Shown: positions 23,243 through 30,932 of the stretch, piece after piece
How positions within the stretch are numbered: the stretch's first letter is position 1
How the letters are laid out: every line of letters begins with the position of its first letter
Assembly (NCBI GenBank): GCA_012961165.1
Contig: DTZW01000086.1
Location: 3,101-37,702, forward strand
Length of the DNA stretch: 34,602 nucleotides
Source of the DNA: Gammaproteobacteria bacterium
GTDB taxonomy: Bacteria; Pseudomonadota; Gammaproteobacteria; Pseudomonadales; Azotimanducaceae
Direction: 5' to 3'
Made by a program: the position numbers and the translations under genes
The notes under the pieces: generated by a model
What the model saw: the letters and a program-made list of their open reading frames with translations, nothing else
Database searches by the model: none
What the model was told of the DNA's origin: nothing

Positions 23243-23248
23243 TTCGCC

Positions 23249-23434
23249 TTGGCAATTGTTGTAATTACAGGTTGTAGTTCGGGTATTGGCTATGACAGTG
23301 CACTGGCCTTTGCCTGCCGAGGCGACCGCGTTTACGCCTGTGTCCGAAATCCTGAGCGCGCCGCTTCACTTGCGCAAAAGTACCATGGGTGTACTTTTCG
23401 ATCAGATTACACTGGAGTGAGACGATGTCATTGA
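23249..23434 (+). pseudogene. SDR N-terminal remnant
   Basis: The frame begins at a TTG six bases after the GntR stop and encodes AIVVITGCSSGIGYDSALAF, a complete SDR glycine motif, then ACRGDRVYACVRNPERAASLAQ, the beta-2 region. After about 45 residues homology ends and the frame stops at 23434, inside the start of the DUF819 gene. All catalytic residues are missing. It is the stump of a deleted SDR gene between the regulator and the transporter-like gene. Confidence 0.7.
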
Positions 23435-24555
23435 TACCTGCAGATAATGTATTTGCCCTGGGTGCAATTTTATTTTGCGTGGCCTGGCTGGCTTTTCTTA
23501 TCGATATCAAGCCTCTAGGTAAAAAAACCTCCGGTGTTATTTGGGCGCTGGGTGTATCCATGCTGTTGTCCAATACCGGGATAATCCCTTTTAGCAGTCC
23601 GACTTATGATTTTGTGGGTGGGTCTTTGGTGCCGCTTGCCATACCCCTGTTATTACTCAAAGGAGATTTGCGGCGTATTTTTCGCGAAAGCGGCGGTGTA
23701 ATGATCTTCTTCTGTATTGCCAGTATGGCGACCGTCGCAGGGGCGGTAATTGGTTTTTATATAATGGACCTGGGCGAGATAGGCCCGAAGGTGGCCGGTG
23801 TTTATACCGGTGGCTGGATTGGTGGAGCAGTTAATGTCCTGGCTATCTCACAGGCGGTGGAAATGACGTCGCAGGAATTTAGTGTGGCGCTCAGCGCCAG
23901 CAGTGTTGTCAGTATGTCGGCGCTTATGCTGCTCATTGCCATTCCATCAGTCGGACTGATCAAGCGGATGGTTCCTACCCAGGCGGACAACTCAGCGCAG
24001 GTGCTGCCGATAGAGCCAGAGCAAGACGAGACACCGACACTGCACCTCACCCATATCAGCGGTGCCCTGGCCTTGAGTTTTATTATTTGTGCCCTGGCGC
24101 AGTCGATGGCCCAGTGGTTGCAGCTTACCCAATACAGCATACTTTTTATCACGGTTCTCACTATCGCGGTGGCCAACGCCTTTCCCGGGAAAATGGCTGG
24201 GTTGAAGGGTGATTTTGAGTTAGGCATGTTGTTGATGTATTTGTTTTTTGTAGCTGTGGGAGCCGGCACAGATGCGATTTCTTTTATCGCATCGGCCTTC
24301 CATCTATTTGTGTATGGCATGCTTATCATCATTATTCATTTGGTCCTTGTACTGTTTGCCGCGCGGGTGATGAAAGTTGATATGGCAGAGGCGATTGTCG
24401 CCTCCTCGGCGGCTCTGGTGGGGCCGGCGGTAACCGCTGCCATCGCCACGTCCAAGGGCTGGAAGCATCTGGTTACCCCGGGAATTATGTGTGGGGTCTT
24501 TGGTTATGTCATTGGCACCTTTATTGGGGTAACCGTCACTGCAATGCTGGGCTAG
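23425..24555 (+). CDS. DUF819 family membrane protein
   Basis: A 376-residue polytopic protein from ATG 23425, with GGAGTGAG upstream; a longer in-frame start at 23389 was rejected. It has about 10-11 hydrophobic helices, arranged as two halves around a hydrophilic acidic loop at about residues 190-212 (EPEQDETPTL). Signatures of DUF819 are present: GVYTGGWIGGAVNVLAIS (roughly residues 126-143) and AIVASSAALVGPAVTAAIATSKGWKHLVTPGIMCG near the C-terminus. The family is thought to transport small solutes, but no substrate is established. Its place beside the GntR gene suggests uptake or export for the same pathway. Confidence 0.83.
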   Translation: MSLIPADNVFALGAILFCVAWLAFLIDIKPLGKKTSGVIWALGVSMLLSNTGIIPFSSPTYDFVGGSLVPLAIPLLLLKGDLRRIFRESGGVMIFFCIASMATVAGAVIGFYIMDLGEIGPKVAGVYTGGWIGGAVNVLAISQAVEMTSQEFSVALSASSVVSMSALMLLIAIPSVGLIKRMVPTQADNSAQVLPIEPEQDETPTLHLTHISGALALSFIICALAQSMAQWLQLTQYSILFITVLTIAVANAFPGKMAGLKGDFELGMLLMYLFFVAVGAGTDAISFIASAFHLFVYGMLIIIIHLVLVLFAARVMKVDMAEAIVASSAALVGPAVTAAIATSKGWKHLVTPGIMCGVFGYVIGTFIGVTVTAMLG

Positions 24556-24556
24556 C

Positions 24557-24676
24557 ATGAGTGAATCGTGCGCAGGACAATTTTTCGTACTGCTGGCTAT
24601 GGCGCTGGCCTGTTGCGGGGCGTTTGCACTGGCCTCCAGGTTGCTTCTTGGCAGTGGTGCTGGCGTGGGCAGTTAG
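24557..24676 (+). CDS. Possible 39-residue membrane peptide
   Basis: ATG 24557 lies one base after the DUF819 stop. The product is a single hydrophobic segment (FFVLLAMALACCGAFALASRLLLG) ending in Gly/Ser-rich residues. Tight spacing suggests translational coupling and a small accessory subunit, but it is short and could be chance. I do not recognise it. Confidence 0.4.
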   Translation: MSESCAGQFFVLLAMALACCGAFALASRLLLGSGAGVGS

Positions 24677-24701
24677 CGTCTGGGCAGCCCTTTGGGTAGC
24701 G

Positions 24702-24767
24702 CCAGTATATGACTCGTGGATTATTACGGTTGCCCCGGGTGGCTATACCGTTGAAATTTTCCAATGA
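24702..24767 (+). pseudogene. VOC/glyoxalase-family C-terminal remnant
   Basis: The frame ending at 24767 closes with VAPGGYTVEIFQ and a stop, matching the C-terminal strand of the intact VOC protein at 30933-31400 (RDPGGYTVEVFQ). Little before it matches. It looks like the last codons of a lost VOC gene; the match is short, so chance is possible. Confidence 0.4.
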
Positions 24768-24806
24768 GTTAAATAGTTCAGCTAATGCGGGGCGAATGTA
24801 TTTTTA

Positions 24807-24820
24807 TAATGGGATTAATA
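24807..24820. promoter_or_regulatory. GntR-type operator candidate 3, upstream of TonB receptor
   Basis: TAATGGGATTAATA is the exact reverse complement of the 14-mer at 22331-22344. It is 360 bp upstream of the receptor start codon, so the receptor promoter would have to lie here with a long leader. Confidence 0.5.
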
Positions 24821-24953
24821 GTTTTGTGAAAATCTATGCTGTTTGAATGTTATTCAATATTATTGTTATAAAACAGATAGCTATAAAAATAGAATAAAAA
24901 ATAAAAATTGAATCATAAGAAAAATTCAGTTGTATTAATTCAATTAAGAGGAT

Positions 24954-24969
24954 CTAATCGTGCGATTAG
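24954..24969. promoter_or_regulatory. 16-bp palindrome in the receptor leader
   Basis: CTAATCG-TG-CGATTAG has perfect 7-bp arms. It is 211 bp upstream of the receptor start. It could be a second regulator's site or an RNA hairpin. Confidence 0.4.
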
Positions 24970-25179
24970 TGAGAATCAACTTAAAGGTCAATCTACTGTT
25001 CAGTAGTGGGCGAATCAGTAGTGAGCGAAACCCAGCGAGGCCAGAGGTGAACAGGTTGTGTGAACTAATTACGTTATCGCCAGTATAGTGTGGGGTCGCT
25101 CGCAAATGGTTGATATATTAGAGACAGGTCCGCATTATCTCAAGCAGCTAAAATATAACTAAAACGAAGGATTACATTC

Positions 25180-27645
25180 ATGCGTAATACAGCTAAAACA
25201 TTATTTCAGCTGTCGCTACTATCGGCGGCAGTCATTAACACAGTGCCAGTCTTCGCAGAGTCAGGCGCAGTTTTGGAAGAGATTATCGTCACGGCTCAGC
25301 GCCGAGAGCAAAACCTGCAAGAGGTCCCCGTTAGCGTTACTGTCTTTTCGGGCGCAAACTTAGAACAGCGCAATATCAAATCCGCTATTGAGTACCTGTC
25401 TCTCACTCCAGGTGTAAGTTTTACCGAGGACGGGCAAAGTGGTAGTCGTGGCCTGGGTATTGCCGTACGCGGTATCAACAACCTGGTTTCCGGTGAAAAT
25501 GCCTTTGTTAACTCTATTGGTATCTATCTCGATGAATTTAGCGTGGCCTCAGTTCCCAATCAGGTAGCGAACCCCAACCTGGCAGATATGGAGCGCGTAG
25601 AAGTGCTGCGTGGCCCCCAGGGAACCTTCTTTGGCCGTAATGCGCTAGGCGGCGCGTTGAATATTACCTCCAAGAAACCTACGGATGAATTTGAAGGCGA
25701 AATTATCGTCGGTGCTGAGACCTACGAAGACGCCGGTGATCTTTACAGTATCACAGGGATACTGAACATACCTGTGAACGACTATTTCAGAATGCGCGGT
25801 GTACTGTATTACGAGGACAGTGATGGCTACGTCAAAAATGCCTGTGCCAGAGGTGCCAGCGCAGCGTCTTGTCCTGCGGCTGCAGTGAATAATTTTGTCC
25901 CCGATGGTGCTAAGGATAGTGGCCATGAATCCATGAACTTGCGTTTACATGCAGCTTGGGATTTATCGGAAGATACTTCAGTTTTGGCTTCCTTCCATTA
26001 CACTGATGAGGAGCAGGGCAGTGACGAAAACGTGCCGTCTGGCGTACTGGATCTCGACTCAATTGATAGCTTTGGTTTAACCCAGGCACTTGATCCAGGT
26101 ACGGGTTTTTACCCTCGCAACCAAAACAGGCTGAGCCACGATCTCAATGAGTTCACTGATAACGAGACCACTGTCGGTGTTTTGAATATTACACATAACA
26201 TCAATAGCACCACGACCATTAAGTCTATTACCGGGTTTATTGATGCTTCACTGGATCGAAACTTCGATAACGACCTGGCTGGTGGCGCAGATACCTTGCG
26301 CAGGGTCAACGCCTACGAGGGCTTCTCTTGGAGCACCGAGCTGCGCTTGGAGATCGACGAAGAGAGCTACGGCTTTATTGCAGGAATTCTATACGCTGAA
26401 GATGAGCAAAAGCAGGACAATAAAGTAGGCACGTCAACCCAAGCCACCGCATCTGTCGGTGGTGTCGGCTGGTTGCCGCCGTTCCCTGACGGATTGGGGC
26501 TGGCACTCAACAGTAAGAAGTTTGAGGTTGAGAGTCTCGCTATCTTCGCTGACTATACCTGGCATGCCTCTGAAAAATTGGACTTGATTGTAGGTGCCCG
26601 TTATACCGAGGACGACGTTAGTAACCAGGTAGCAGGCTTTGGTATTGGCCCAACCTGTTGCTTCCCCGGATCTCCTGGTTTTCCGGGTGGCCCTGGATTT
26701 GATTTTTTCCAGAGTTTTGACAATTTCGCGCGACCTGTTTCCAGAGCAAGTGATGATTTCTCTGACATCTCTCCACGCTTTGTCGCTCGTTACCTTGTGA
26801 GCGATGATGTCACCGTCTACGGCACTATTTCCAAGGGCTATAAAGCCGGTGGCATCTCGGTGGGTAACCAAACGAATGAAGATGGAGCACCGGCCTTTAA
26901 CGTTCCCTTCGACGAAGAAACTTTGTGGAACTATGAAGTGGGTTTCAAAAGTGAGTTCATGAACAACACTGTTCGTTTGAACGGCTCTCTTTTCTATCTT
27001 GAGTGGACTGATTTGCAGATGGAATCATTTCGTTTCCTGACGCCCGGTGATTTGTCATCAAACTTCGAGCAGGCGATTAATATAGATGATGCCGAGGCCT
27101 TGGGTCTAGAACTCGAGTTGACCGCGGCGCTAACCGATCGCATCACCATTGTCTCTGGCATTGGATACCTCGACACTGAAATAACCAGCGATACACAGGC
27201 TGAAATAACCGGTGGTTTCGTTGTTGATCTCGGAGGGCTGGAAATTCCGAAAGCCCCGGAGCTAATGTTCAATATTAGCGGCGAGTACCGGTTTCCGATT
27301 AGCAATGGCGAAGGCTGGGTGCAACTGGAATTCATCCATCGCGACGGGCAGTTTTCCGATGTAGAGGGTTTGACTTACCAGCAGACTGACGGCCCTTCAC
27401 CCAACGGCGGTCCTGCGCGAAACACTGTAGCGCAGTTTGGAGACTTTCCCTTTAAGACGCCAGACTACGACCTGTGGAACTTGCGCGCTGGTTTTGATAT
27501 AGAGAATTGGCGTTTAGTGGCCTATGTCCAAAACCTGACTGAAGAGGATTATTACACAGGCACCCAGGAGAACTTTGGTGTATCTGGCATGCGCCTTCGC
27601 CCGCACCCCCGTACTATTGGCGGAAGCATTAGCTACAAATTCTAA
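25180..27645 (+). CDS. TonB-dependent outer-membrane receptor
   Basis: An 821-residue receptor. A signal peptide of about 26 residues ends VFA, followed by a TonB box in [20 protein letters not shown] (about residues 32-51). The plug domain follows, with [13 protein letters not shown]-like and [30 protein letters not shown]-type motifs. The barrel has repeated aromatic strand ends and the C-terminal strand finishes GGSISYKF with terminal Phe, as needed for Bam recognition. A Pro/Gly-rich loop with CC (about residue 490, [20 protein letters not shown]) is unusual. It imports a large or scarce ligand using TonB-ExbBD energy. A hairpin terminator follows at once, so it is a single-gene unit, with operator candidate 3 linking it to the GntR regulon. 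Confidence 0.95.
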   Translation: [821 protein letters not shown]

Positions 27646-27668
27646 AAAGTCTCTGGAATCCAACCCTA

Positions 27669-27696
27669 AAACCCGGCTTCTGCCGGGTTTTTTTTA
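27669..27696 (+). terminator. Rho-independent terminator after TonB receptor
   Basis: AACCCGGC (27670-27677), loop TTCT, GCCGGGTT (27682-27689), followed by a run of T to 27695. A textbook intrinsic terminator 25 bp after the receptor stop. Confidence 0.93.
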
Positions 27697-27754
27697 CCTT
27701 TTGTGCGCAACTGGTGAAAGCATATTTCGCTGTTAGTAGCCACAGGGAGTTTCG

Positions 27755-29110
27755 ATGAATCCCGCAAGAACATTTGAGCCCGTGGGAATATTGATTCTGT
27801 TATTGCTGCTGGTGGCACCGGGCGCTGTTGCCAAGTCTGGAAACAATGTCTTACCTAATATCATCGTTATTCTGACTGACGATATGGGCTACGGTGATAT
27901 CGGTGCATACGGTAATACCCAGATAGACACGCCACATATTGATGCGATTGCCCAGCGAGGGGTGTTGCTGACCAACGGTTATGCGAGCGCTAATGTGTGT
28001 ACGCCCTCCCGCGCCGGGTTGCTGACGGGGCGCTACGCCATACGCTCCAGGCTTGCCTGGAAAGTTGTAGAAGCCGGTGACTCGCGTAGCTTGCCAGCGA
28101 GTGAAGAGACAATCGCAGAGCTGGTGAAGGGCGCGGGGTACCAAACCGGTATGGTTGGTAAGTGGCATTTGGGTTCATTCCCGGGAAGTTCACCGATGCT
28201 CCATGGATTTGATTATTTTCTTGGCGTACCCCACAGCAACGATATGCCCGATTTTGCGCTGTATGAGGGTGAGGAGATCATCGAGCACCGTGTTGATCAG
28301 CGCTCGCTAACCCGACGCTATACTGAAGCGGCCACAAGCTTTATCGCGGACTCGGCCGACGCGCCTTTCCTGTTGTATCTCGCCCATACTTTTCCGCATA
28401 TTCCGCTTTATGCATCGGCAGCATTCGCCGGTAAATCTCGGGCGGGGGTGTATGGCGATGTTGTTCAGGAGATCGACTGGAGCACCGGTGAGATAGTCGC
28501 CGAGCTGCGCCGGAATAATCTACTCGAAAATACGCTGATTATTTTTACCAGTGACAACGGCCCTTTTTTTGAAGGCAGTACCGCCGGGCTCAAGGGCGGC
28601 AAAGGCAACTCGTGGGACGGAGGGTACCGCGTGCCATTCATTGTAAGCTGGCCAGCGGTAATTACTGGTGGGCGTTCGCTGGATACGCTTGCGATAAACA
28701 TCGACATACTACCCACCATAGCAGAGGCGGTTGATCGCAGCCCCGGTGCAGAAATCATTGATGGCCAAAGTCTTCTACCGGCTCTTGTTGGGCGCAGTAA
28801 CGTTGAAAATCGCTATTTTTACTATTTTAATAATGAAGCGGTTGTTGGTCTGCGCGATGAGGCATGGAAATTTATGACGCACGCTTATTACACCACCAGC
28901 ATAGGTGCCTTCGAAAAATTCAATAAATTGCCGGGGTTTGAGTCCTCTTATGATTTGTTGTTTGATGCCAGAGCGCTCAACGGCGAGTCTTACAGTGTGG
29001 CTGAGCGTGAACCGGAGACTGTTGTTCGATTTAAGCGTGAACTGTTAAACGCGAGAAAAGAGTTTGATTTGCTGCGTACGCGGCCCGCGGAGAAAACCTA
29101 CCCCAATTGA
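27755..29110 (+). CDS. Exported sulfatase (Cys-type, arylsulfatase-like)
   Basis: A 451-residue protein from ATG 27755 (GGGAG upstream) with a signal peptide of about 26 residues ending VAK/VA. The alkaline-phosphatase-superfamily sulfatase features are present: the metal-binding Asp pair in ILTDDMGYGDIGAYG (Asp42-Asp43), the sulfatase signature VCTPSRAGLLTGRY with Cys82 in C-x-P-S-R, to be converted to formylglycine, and VGKWHLG with the Lys/His pair. TSDNGPFFEG supplies the later metal Asp-Asn. Cleavage of a sulfate ester in the periplasm fits a marine organism degrading sulfated compounds. No formylglycine-generating enzyme gene lies in the window. It follows the receptor with its own promoter space after the terminator. 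Confidence 0.92.
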   Translation: MNPARTFEPVGILILLLLLVAPGAVAKSGNNVLPNIIVILTDDMGYGDIGAYGNTQIDTPHIDAIAQRGVLLTNGYASANVCTPSRAGLLTGRYAIRSRLAWKVVEAGDSRSLPASEETIAELVKGAGYQTGMVGKWHLGSFPGSSPMLHGFDYFLGVPHSNDMPDFALYEGEEIIEHRVDQRSLTRRYTEAATSFIADSADAPFLLYLAHTFPHIPLYASAAFAGKSRAGVYGDVVQEIDWSTGEIVAELRRNNLLENTLIIFTSDNGPFFEGSTAGLKGGKGNSWDGGYRVPFIVSWPAVITGGRSLDTLAINIDILPTIAEAVDRSPGAEIIDGQSLLPALVGRSNVENRYFYYFNNEAVVGLRDEAWKFMTHAYYTTSIGAFEKFNKLPGFESSYDLLFDARALNGESYSVAEREPETVVRFKRELLNARKEFDLLRTRPAEKTYPN

Positions 29111-29228
29111 ATGAAATTGCTCCATGGAGTCGATACTAGTTAGTCGCGTCACTTAATGGGGCTTACATCATGGTGATTTAAAATACGTTTTTCGACCTGA
29201 TCCAGGTGCAGTCAGCAAAGCACCATTG

Positions 29229-29273
29229 TTAACAAGGTCCAGCTTAACAAGGTCCAGCCATGAAATTTCGCCG
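29229..29273 (+). repeat. 31-bp dispersed repeat, copy B, with 15-bp tandem
   Basis: TTAACAAGGTCCAGC occurs twice in tandem (29229-29243 and 29244-29258). The second copy continues into the same 31-bp sequence (29243-29273) found at 16001-16031. Confidence 0.85.
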
Positions 29274-29283
29274 CTAGCGGCGA
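29268..29283. repeat. Perfect 16-bp palindrome TCGCCGCTAGCGGCGA
   Basis: Self-complementary and extended on both sides by near-matching AAT/ATT. It joins the right end of repeat copy B and resembles the end of a short interspersed palindromic element. Confidence 0.7.
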
Positions 29284-29599
29284 ATTCCCCGCGAAATGAT
29301 GTTCAAAGCTAGTTTCTCGGCAGACTTGTGCTTGGCTGTTTCTAGAAAAGTGACTCTAATTTGGCCTGTACTCACAAAACGGCGCTGTTTAAAGTGGGCT
29401 GCATATCGGCTAGCTCGGGCTGCGTAAGAACCGGGTATTAGACTTGCAACAGTATAAAATCGTGACAGGTACTTGTACAAAACATTTAAAACAGAATAAT
29501 TTTCGCCCGAGGGTTAGCAATTTTCAATCGAAGCGCTAGCTGATCCTCGCTAGAATTAACGTTACTATCACAGGTAACACCCCATCAACGGACAAGCAG

Positions 29600-30463
29600 A
29601 TGAGTTCACTCGCCGATAAACTCCGCTCCGGACAGTTCGTTATCACCAGCGAACTATCGCCACCCAAGGGCACGGACACCAGCGCCCTGGAGGCGACTGC
29701 CGCCCTGTTATCCGGTCATATAGACGCCTTTAACCTAACGGATTCAGCCGCCTCCAAAATGAGCCTGTCGCCACTTGCTGCAGCCAGTATCCTGCTGAAA
29801 CACGGTGTGGAGCCCATATTGCAAATGACCACGCGCGACCGCAATCGCATAGCGTTACAGGGCGATATGCTCGGCGCATGGGTGTTAGGGGTAAAAAACC
29901 TGGTGTGCATGGGCGGTGACCCCCCGCACCTGGGTGATCACCCCGAGGCCAAGCCGGTTTTTGACCTGTCTACCGAGGAGTTGATTCTGGCAGCGCACAA
30001 ACTTAACAACGGCACAGACTTAATGGACAACCCACTGAACAAGTCCTGCGATTTTCATATTGGCGCGGTCGTGAACCCCGGCGCCGACGATCTGGGCAAG
30101 GAAATCGCCCGACTGGAGAGCAAAGTAGAGGCCGGAGCGCGATTTTTCCAAACACAGGCCATATACGACGCCGATGGTTTCGCTACTTTCATGGCGGGGA
30201 TCAGCCACCTCGACATCGCCATTCTCGCCGGTGTTTTGCCCATTAAGTCGGTAGCAATGGCCACCTATATGAACAACAAGATCCCGGGAATTTGTATACC
30301 TGATGCTCTGATCGAACGCGTCGCCGGAGCCACAGACATCGTCGCTGAAAGCACCACCATTGCCGCGGAGATCATCCGCGCGATTAGCCCGATGTGCCAG
30401 GGAATACACCTTATGGCACTGGGCGGGGAGAAACATATCCCGGCTATTCTGGCGCAGCTTTAG
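29600..30463 (+). CDS. Stand-alone methylenetetrahydrofolate reductase-like protein (MetF family)
   Basis: A 287-residue TIM-barrel protein of MetF length. ITSELSPPKGTD carries the catalytic Glu at about residue 19, followed by AFNLTDSAASKMSLSP and ILQMTTRDRNRIALQGDMLGA with the family's R-D-R-N, then LVCMGGDPPHLGDHPEAKPVFDL and GARFFQTQAIYD. It should use FAD to interconvert methylene- and methyl-tetrahydrofolate. Compared with housekeeping MetF the GGD-P-P loop is typical of the variants found beside corrinoid methyltransferases and C1 catabolism genes. Here its only downstream partner is a broken MFS gene, so the context is lost. Ribosome-binding sequence is weak. Confidence 0.87.
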   Translation: MSSLADKLRSGQFVITSELSPPKGTDTSALEATAALLSGHIDAFNLTDSAASKMSLSPLAAASILLKHGVEPILQMTTRDRNRIALQGDMLGAWVLGVKNLVCMGGDPPHLGDHPEAKPVFDLSTEELILAAHKLNNGTDLMDNPLNKSCDFHIGAVVNPGADDLGKEIARLESKVEAGARFFQTQAIYDADGFATFMAGISHLDIAILAGVLPIKSVAMATYMNNKIPGICIPDALIERVAGATDIVAESTTIAAEIIRAISPMCQGIHLMALGGEKHIPAILAQL

Positions 30464-30470
30464 AGCGATC

Positions 30471-30797
30471 GCTGGAGCAAGGACTGGAATAATCAACGTT
30501 GGACCGCTGGCACCAACTGCCACGCTAGCCCTGTGGGCGGCGGTACCCATAGTCTTCTTCCTGAACAGCTATTTCGCCGTGTGCATCGCCGCGGTGCAGC
30601 TGATAACGCCAAACCAAATGCGCGCGCAGGTATCAGCACTACTGCTATTCATGACCAATTTGTTTGGCTTGGCACTGGGCCCCAGCGCGGTGGCGGCGAT
30701 CACCGATTTTGCCTTTGCTGATGATCAGGCATTGAAATATTCGCTGGCGGTGTTGCCGGTTATAGTCTGTCCGTTAGCGGCTCTGTTGGTCGGGTGA
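30471..30797 (+). pseudogene. MFS transporter, C-terminal remnant
   Basis: The frame encodes about three to four terminal helices of a major facilitator: GPLAPTATLALWAAVPIVFF, then LITPNQMRAQVSALLLFMTNLFGLALGPSAVAAITDFAF and a final hydrophobic helix ending ALLVG. The motif TPN-Q-MRAQVSAL is a characteristic MFS cytoplasmic loop. The first eight or so helices are absent and the frame runs upstream into the MetF gene without a start. The gene was cut by a deletion whose left edge lies at the MetF stop. Confidence 0.8.
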
Positions 30798-30932
30798 GGA
30801 TTGAAGCACTATCGCTGGGCGTTGAGTGCGGCTGGGAACACGTACGGCCGTCACGCCGCCCAGCCACCAGCAGAATTCTCAGAGCTAGTTTGCTGAACTC
30901 CCCCGTGCGACCGATCCAGCGACACAAACACT

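Larger units (their letters stand above)
24677..25179. other. AT-rich leader/promoter region of the TonB receptor gene
   Basis: 503 bases without an intact gene. In order: a VOC-like gene tail (24702-24767), operator candidate 3 (24807-24820), an AT-rich tract (about 24820-24950), a 16-bp palindrome (24954-24969) and a 14-bp direct repeat CAGTAGTGGGCGAA / CAGTAGTGAGCGAA (25001-25014 and 25016-25029, one mismatch). The layout suggests complex control of the receptor gene. Confidence 0.5.
29111..29599. other. Spacer with dispersed and palindromic repeats
   Basis: 489 bases. They contain a 15-bp tandem pair (29229-29258), the 31-bp repeat copy B (29243-29273) and a perfect 16-bp palindrome (29268-29283). 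A 68-codon minus-strand frame (29274-29480) ends inside the palindrome; it has no domain and is not called as a gene. Confidence 0.5.

Noticed and set aside
29229-29283. Integron attC site
   Set aside because: One GTTRRRY-like box is present on the minus strand but no complementary R''/L'' arm or cassette structure is visible.
29274-29480. 68-codon minus-strand frame ending in the palindrome
   Set aside because: It is rich in Arg/Ala/Ser without a domain, and its end is fixed by the palindrome; more likely part of a repeat region.
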